Assembly: GCA_007570785.1 (NCBI GenBank)
Contig: ML661885.1
Span: 17,592,000-17,655,999, forward strand
Reading direction: 5' to 3'
Source of the DNA: Antilocapra americana
Taxonomy: Eukaryota; Chordata; Mammalia; Artiodactyla; Antilocapridae
DNA length: 64,000 nt
The notes beneath the pieces are model-generated. The model was not told the origin of the DNA and did not search any database. It worked only from the letters and a program-made list of their open reading frames with translations. Positions 58,796-64,000 of this stretch are shown here, in pieces. A program made the position numbers and the translations under genes. Position 1 is the stretch's first letter. Each line of letters starts with the position of its first letter.

Positions 58796-60534
58796 AAATG
58801 TGTATACATTTTTAAAATATTTGTGGTAAAGAAGATGCATATACTAGTTAGTTCATTAAGTCCATTTACATGTGTATCCTGAGATTCTTGTATATGTGTT
58901 AAGAACATGTCCAAGAATAAAAGAGCACTTTATACATCAACATGAATCTATTCCAAAATATAATGCTGGGGTTTTAAACAGTGTACTGAAATATTTACAG
59001 AGTCAAACACTAAGTAATATTTGTAAGTATTCAAACAAGGTTATGTTTTTTAGTAAATCCATGAATATATGACAGAAGCTTTTTGTAATCATGAAAATAA
59101 TAAAATTTCATCCTCAAGATATAAAAAAATAAGAAAATACTCCTCCTGGGTATTATTCCAAAGGATCTAAAATTTCTTCAATTTGGAAACTATTGGTTTA
59201 TGTCTAACCTTACATTTGCCACTTTCTACACAGGGTACATTTATCTCTCTCTCTATTTCTAAATATGAACATTTTATTTTCCAATGAGAATTGTTGAACA
59301 GTCTTCAGCTATATCCCACACTAGCTTACAGAGTTGATTTTTTTTTTTTTTTGGAAATACTTTTTGCTTTTCCATCTTAAAATCAAAGCATTGAAATATA
59401 TTTTTTGCATATATTTTATTCAAGGGTTGAAACTAAGAAGATGGTTCATTTTCTAATATTTACATTTTTAATTTATTTTTGATACAATTAGGTTTATTCC
59501 ATGTATCTTGCCTTAATTGATATGCTGTGTAGTCTATCCAACCTAAATTAAAGTCATTTGTAAAATAACTCACATCCCAATACATAGGTTTTGAAAAAAA
59601 AAAGATTGGACTACTTTAAATTTTGTTCAGCTGTTCAATTTGGTGGTGATCAGGGTCCAAGTTTGTGTGGTAGAAGATCATTTAAAATTATTGAAACACT
59701 TCATGTATTTTAAAAATCACTTCAGTGAGGGAAATGATGGTTTTCGGAAAATGGCTGCAAGGGGATAAAATTATCAGAGAGCTTAAGTGCATCAGTGTGA
59801 AAGTGATCGAGGTTCTTTGCTTGCACATCACAAAGCAATTGAAAATTACTGAAGTGCTTCAAGTGGTTCATGTTTCCAGAAGAGTTTGCAGTCTTTCCTC
59901 TTCAGAGTGCTTTAAATTTTTGAATGTCTGAATAACTCCATAATATTGCATATATACCCCTGGTCACGATTATCAGTTTTAGAAGACAAGCAAATATTGA
60001 ACTTCTGAGCTGAGTTTAGCCAATATGAAGAGACTGGGGAGCATTGATTTCAAGCAGCCAAAATTAATCCTTGAAGCCAGCTCTCCAATAGAAAATGAAA
60101 ATGCAAAGTTTTGGTTGGTATTCAGAAAAATGAAGCTGGAGTAGATAGATTTGGGAGGAGGGGAAAGGAAGAAGTAATCACTTTGTTTTGCTTCTGGATA
60201 ATATAAATATCAATTTCAACGAAAAAAAAAAAGATCTAGTCAGGATTCAACTTTCTTGCAGGTAACTGAAAAATAGTATAAAAGAGTGCCAAAAATGCTA
60301 CAATTAATGAGATAAATTTGGGATCTGAAAGCCATAAGCATTCCCATGTGATTTTTAGAGTTAACAATAGTAAATGATGTATCTCCAGAATTGTTATTGC
60401 AGAATTTTAGAATGATTCCAACAATTCTTTTAATTTCCTCTTCTATTGCATTAGTCAATACTTAAAACCACCTTGTTTTAAGGCCATCTATCTGATGCTA
60501 TAAATGTATGTAATCTGATATGTAGCCAATCAAC

Positions 60535-60745
60535 ACAGATTTATTGAGCATCTACAATGTGCCAGGAACCATGCTGGGCACTCCAGGTAAAATACAAACA
60601 GAACATCTGCCCTCATAAGCCTTAGAGTTAGAGAAAGTTTTAGAAGCTTTACAGGGCAACTCTCCTTTACAAAATAAGAAAACAAAATAATGTGACTTGC
60701 TCATTGTTACAATCCTGGAATGAAAGGCAGAACAAAAATTGGCCT
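60535..60745 (+). mobile_element. Ancient L2/MIR-type relic
   Basis: 'atttattgagcatctacaat', 'gtgccaggaaccatgctggg', 'gcactccagg' and 'catctgccctcataagcctt' follow the L2 3' end order. The part 60655-60740 ('ttacaaaataagaaaac', 'gtgacttgctcattgttaca') looks MIR-like. Confidence 0.7.
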
Positions 60746-60815
60746 TCAGAGATAAGGCCCTCTCCACTGAGTAGAACCACTGAAAGTTCATTTTCAACTT
60801 GCTTTTCCAAATTCC

Positions 60816-61027
60816 TGGTGGCTCATATGGTAAAGAATCTGCCTGAAGCGTGGTAGACCTGGGCTCAGAAGATCTTCGAGTCCAGAAGATCTCCTGGAGA
60901 AGAGAATGGGTAACTAATCCAGTATTCTTGCCTGGAGAGTTCAGTGGACAGAGGAACCTGGTGGGCTTATAGTACTATGGGGTTGCAAAGAGCTGGACAG
61001 GACTGAGTGGCTAATACTTACACTTTC
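60816..61027 (+). mobile_element. Bov-tA SINE
   Basis: Full-length but diverged copy ('cctggtggctcatatggtaa' to 'tggctaatacttacactttc'), with an extra 'agaagatcttcgagtcc' stretch before the 'agaagatctcctggag' part. Confidence 0.88.
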
Positions 61028-61514
61028 CTAGTATTAGTAAATTTTTGAAATTTGTGAGGAGGTAAAGACAAAAGGTTGGAGATTGTCAGAAATACAGTAT
61101 TGATAGTTACTAGGGATAATTTGACCTCAGTTTTCAGCCAAGAATACCATCAGTAAATAACATAAACAAGGGGCATCTTATGTAATAGAGTACCTGCTTA
61201 TACCTGAATGACTGAATATTCATCCTCAGATCATATGGGTTGGAAATCTGATAAACTGATGATCTAAAATTCAGTAGAATTTTGAATGCATGCTATTACT
61301 ATGAGTAAAATTCTTTAAAAAAAAAAGGACAAAATTTATACACAAAGACAGTTTTAAGAAAATTAAGATAAGGGGGAAGTAGATTGACGATACACTCCTA
61401 AATAACTTTAGTTAACATATTATATATAATTTTAGCCAATAAATGTTTGTTATGATGACAACTGTAATAGAAGTAAATACAGGTTTAATTATATAAATAT
61501 TCTAGTTTTTATAG
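61028..61514. other. Unassigned AT-rich intergenic DNA
   Basis: No gene was recognised. Confidence 0.5.
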
Positions 61515-61548
61515 TATTATTTTTTATGTTTTGTTCTTTTGGTTTTGT

Positions 61549-61736
61549 TTAGTTACTAAGTCGTGTCTGACTCTTCTGTGACCCCATGGCTCCTCTGTCC
61601 ATGGGATTTCCCAGGCAAGAATACTGGAGTGGGTTATCATTTCCTTTTTCATGGGATCTTCCTGACACAGGGATCAAACTCATGTCTTCTGAATTGGCAA
61701 GTGGATTCTTTACCACTGGTCCATCTGAGAAGCCCT
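61549..61736 (-). mobile_element. Bov-tA SINE, possible AT-rich TSD
   Basis: Minus-strand copy with a T/G-rich stretch (61527-61548) where the tail lies. The word tattatttttta at 61515-61526 and 61742-61753 may be a duplication, but low complexity weakens this. About 13 bases are missing between 'gaccccatgg' and 'ctcctctgtcc'. Confidence 0.88.
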
Positions 61737-61753
61737 ATTATTATTATTTTTTA

Positions 61754-62779
61754 AATTTATATTTGCAGTAAACTACAGATAGTAATTTTAGGTACATTAT
61801 TTAAGTTTTAATGAAATAATTACACTTAGGACATAATATTTCCTTGTAAAATTTATTTTTGTAAGTTCTTCACATCTTTTGAGGATGAATTAAAGCCAAA
61901 TGTCAAAATTTCATAAGAAAAACTTCTGAAAGAAACCACAGCACTCCACATAAGATACTTTTGACCCAGATATAATAAAGAATAGAAAAGAAGAAATAAA
62001 GGAAAAAAGTTTCAGAGAAAATTGAGTTTTTCTCACCACCATGTCAAACATTTTGGATTCCAGGCAAGAGAACAAAAAAGAAGCCAAGAAATATATGTCT
62101 AAATACTTAAAGTTTAACAAACACCCTTGATAATATAGTTATATAAAACACAATTGAAAAGTTAGTAAGCCCATGATTTCTGATAATGCAAAGTTATAAA
62201 AATATTTGATAATTTAATTAAGAACTTACTTCATGGAATGATTATCTTCAATATTTTCATCAGAAAGTCTTTTGAAATGTCTCATCCAATTTGTGAAGAC
62301 TAGTTATTTTTCTGATATATTGACTTTTCCAGCCTCAGTCTCACTAAATAAATAGGCTAGGAGAGATATTTCAATATTACAGAGTAATATGACATATTAT
62401 TTGGTTCACATGACAGGAAAGAAATTAATTATTCTCTTGGGTAGATAGTATTGAACAAAAAGTATACCTAAAGAAGGTAAGATATATGATTAGCTAGGAA
62501 TACATCTTTAGGGATAAGGCTAAACACTGAAGTACTTCAAAAAAGAAGGGGATAGAACCAGCACGGAACACACCATTTCATAGACGGTGTTCCCTGCCGC
62601 TTCCGATCTTTCAATTCCTGTTGCTTCACATACATAAGCAAAGCAAAGCATTTTGGATTCATTCAGACCTGGCATACAATTCAGACTTGTTCCTTGTAAG
62701 ATGCTCTGTCTAGAAATGGTACCTAACACAGATCTAGCTGGTTGCTGCTCAAAAGCAGTAGAAAGACCAGGTAGGTGGA
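61754..62779. other. Unassigned intergenic DNA
   Basis: No gene was recognised. CpG content rises slightly from about 62560 (cacgg, gacgg, gccgc, ccgatc). The 97-codon minus-strand frame at 62520-62813 has no known domain. Confidence 0.5.
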
Positions 62780-63385
62780 AAGGAAACTTTGCTTTGTTTT
62801 GGGTGCTGGCCACTGGTCGGGAGGGTGGTTGCCTATGGAAAGGCTAACCCTCACTCATACCCCGAGAATCTGGGGGCAAGAGGTTTCATAGACAGAGAGA
62901 GGGAGCTACATGCAGACACAGCACAGTCAGCTCTAACAGTTATCTTGAAATGGGTCATCGGTGCTCCTATCAGAATCATCTTGATTGTTTTAAGTGTAGT
63001 TAATCTTCAGTTCCAGGGTCAGGTTTGTTCCCATTTCCTTGAGGCCAGTTCTTGGAACTGTGGCAGCTTACATCATGGCTACAGTCTGCTCATCATGTAC
63101 TTAAGTTTCCCCACCTGGGCTTTGAGTATCCATAACACAGTTCACAGGATAGGCTCAGAAAGTTACCTATAGTCCTTGAGAAGGAACTCTAGGTCCTAGA
63201 CTATGCTCAATGACTAAACTATTATTATTTGGTGCTGTTGTTCTTTATTTCTGCATTTTCCCATTTCTCTGATAAAAATCATACTTTGGCTAAAGTTTTT
63301 CCATGGACAAAAGGTAGGCAGAGAGCCATGGAGTTAAGGACCATAGTGTCCTGCTCCATTTCAGAAAATGTGTCAAATACAAATT
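62780..63385 (+). mobile_element. LTR-like block, possible ruminant ERV solo LTR
   Basis: It reads as a dispersed ruminant LTR from memory: 'gggtgctggccactggtcgg', 'aaggctaaccctcactcata', 'gatcatcggtgctcc'-like words, 'gtacttaagtttccccacct', 'tgataaaaatcatactttgg' (possible polyadenylation region) and 'gccatggagttaaggacc'. I cannot prove the family or place the TG/CA ends. The 127-codon frame 62789-63172 shows no retroviral motif. It could instead be unique DNA. Confidence 0.4.
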
Positions 63386-63879
63386 CAGGATACAAAATTG
63401 TTTGTGGAATATCATCTTAGTTATTTAAAACATATTCATAGAGAAGAGTTGGAAGAAATCTTACCTTTAGCATTGATGGGAGTTTTAAATGTTTTAAAAC
63501 TTTTCTTTATCATTTGCTGTATTAAAATAGTGCAAAAATGCTTTAAATGTGTTGAACACATAAAAACCCTTTAGCAAGCTACAGAAATGATTTATGTTGA
63601 CACAAAGCCTTTAATTAAAACTCTCTTTTTGTATGAATGATCAACTGGCTTCAATTCTACCTAATAGTGTTAAGAACCAATTCACTACTTAATCCCAAAT
63701 AAAATCTCATGGGAGGTTTTGTCAACAATTCTTCTATGATCAAGATATTCTATACCTACTTCACTCCACATATAAACCAATATGAATTATACAAATCAAA
63801 TTGTACATGTTGATTTTATTGATTTATTTAGAAGATAAGAAAAATGCATTATGCACTTGGTTCCTTTCAAATTCTTAAT
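63386..63879. other. Unassigned AT-rich intergenic DNA
   Basis: No gene or repeat was recognised. Confidence 0.5.
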
Positions 63880-64000
63880 TCAACAGATATTTATGAGAAG
63901 GGATATTTTGAGTTCATTTCCAGGTATTGTGTTCCAGAAATGAGAAGATGTGTCCCTACCAGGAGTTCACAATTTTGGAAAGGAGAGAGGTGCAACTGTT
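63880..64000 (+). mobile_element. L2-like relic, cut by window end
   Basis: 'ttcaacagatatttatgaga', 'ccaggtattgtgttccagaa' and 'gtccctaccaggagttcaca' follow the L2 3'-end order; it continues beyond the window. Confidence 0.55.

Larger units (their letters stand above)
57668..60534. other. Unassigned intergenic DNA with small relics
   Basis: Mostly unique. A MIR-like piece lies at about 57965-58045 ('gagagtcacttcaattctct', 'ctctataaaatgaaagggtt') and an L1 3' end at 58690-58795, listed separately. A 68-codon frame at 59725-59931 has no known motif. T-runs lie near 59338-59353. Confidence 0.5.

Noticed and set aside
59725..59931. 68-codon frame in unique DNA
   Set aside because: No motif, no start context or conservation evidence available; chance length.
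62789..63172. 127-codon frame as a possible small gene
   Set aside because: No known domain, no splice or promoter context, and it lies in an LTR-like block; its length is not exceptional for this composition.
1..64000. A defence, biosynthetic or other novel gene system
   Set aside because: No host or microbial gene cluster is present; coding-like sequence is confined to dead LINEs.

Overview
The window is repeat-rich intergenic DNA from a ruminant. It is full of Bov-tA (tRNA-derived) SINEs, BovB (RTE-type) LINEs, young L1 elements of the bovid type and CHR-type SINEs, a combination found in cetartiodactyl/pecoran genomes. The exact species (cattle, sheep, goat or a relative) cannot be fixed from the sequence. 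I found no host protein-coding gene, rRNA, functional tRNA, CRISPR array or bacterial feature. Every long reading frame is a LINE relic, the antisense of one, or chance. The unique DNA is strongly AT-rich and poor in CpG. I found no new biological system; the interest lies in how the transposons inserted and rearranged.

Layout. 1-9 kb: mostly unique DNA with a few Bov-tA copies, a BovB tail, an ancient L1 interrupted by a younger L1 and by an assembly gap of exactly 100 N (6763-6862), and an unusually CpG-retaining unique block (about 7.9-8.45 kb) that may be a conserved non-coding element. 8.8-13.7 kb: a mammalian MaLR LTR carrying a Bov-tA with clear target-site duplications (TSDs), two SINE-borne CA microsatellites, a MIR, a young L1 3' end, and an ancient L1 3' UTR split by a SINE. 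14-22.2 kb: three sense-strand BovB copies, one near full length (18.9-22.2 kb). 22-31.6 kb: unique DNA, an MLT1-type LTR, a MIR, several SINEs and three more BovB pieces, two with convincing TSDs and one with a large internal deletion.

33.4-35.9 kb: a young L1 with a 5' inversion and a 12-bp TSD at a consensus TT/AAAA site. 37.1-41.1 kb: a BovB complex of two antisense segments in tandem and one sense segment; its right-hand part has the geometry of a 5' inversion made by twin priming. 42.7-50.3 kb: unique DNA, two CHR SINEs, a dense cluster of Bov-tA copies and an LTR relic. 51.6-57.7 kb: L1 3'-UTR fragments, a BovB truncated at both ends with a 74-bp L1 micro-insertion, and a young minus-strand L1 keeping most of ORF2 (endonuclease plus reverse transcriptase) with three disabling lesions. 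57.7-64 kb: mostly unique DNA with MIR/L2 relics, two Bov-tA copies and an LTR-like block near 62.8-63.4 kb.

Functional logic: L1 and BovB are autonomous retrotransposons that copy by target-primed reverse transcription; Bov-tA shares the BovB 3' end and is thought to use BovB machinery. All copies here look dead: ORFs broken, ends truncated, or catalytic residues changed. Family names come from recognition by eye, not from a repeat-database search, so boundaries are usually good to about 5-20 bases and less for ancient elements.
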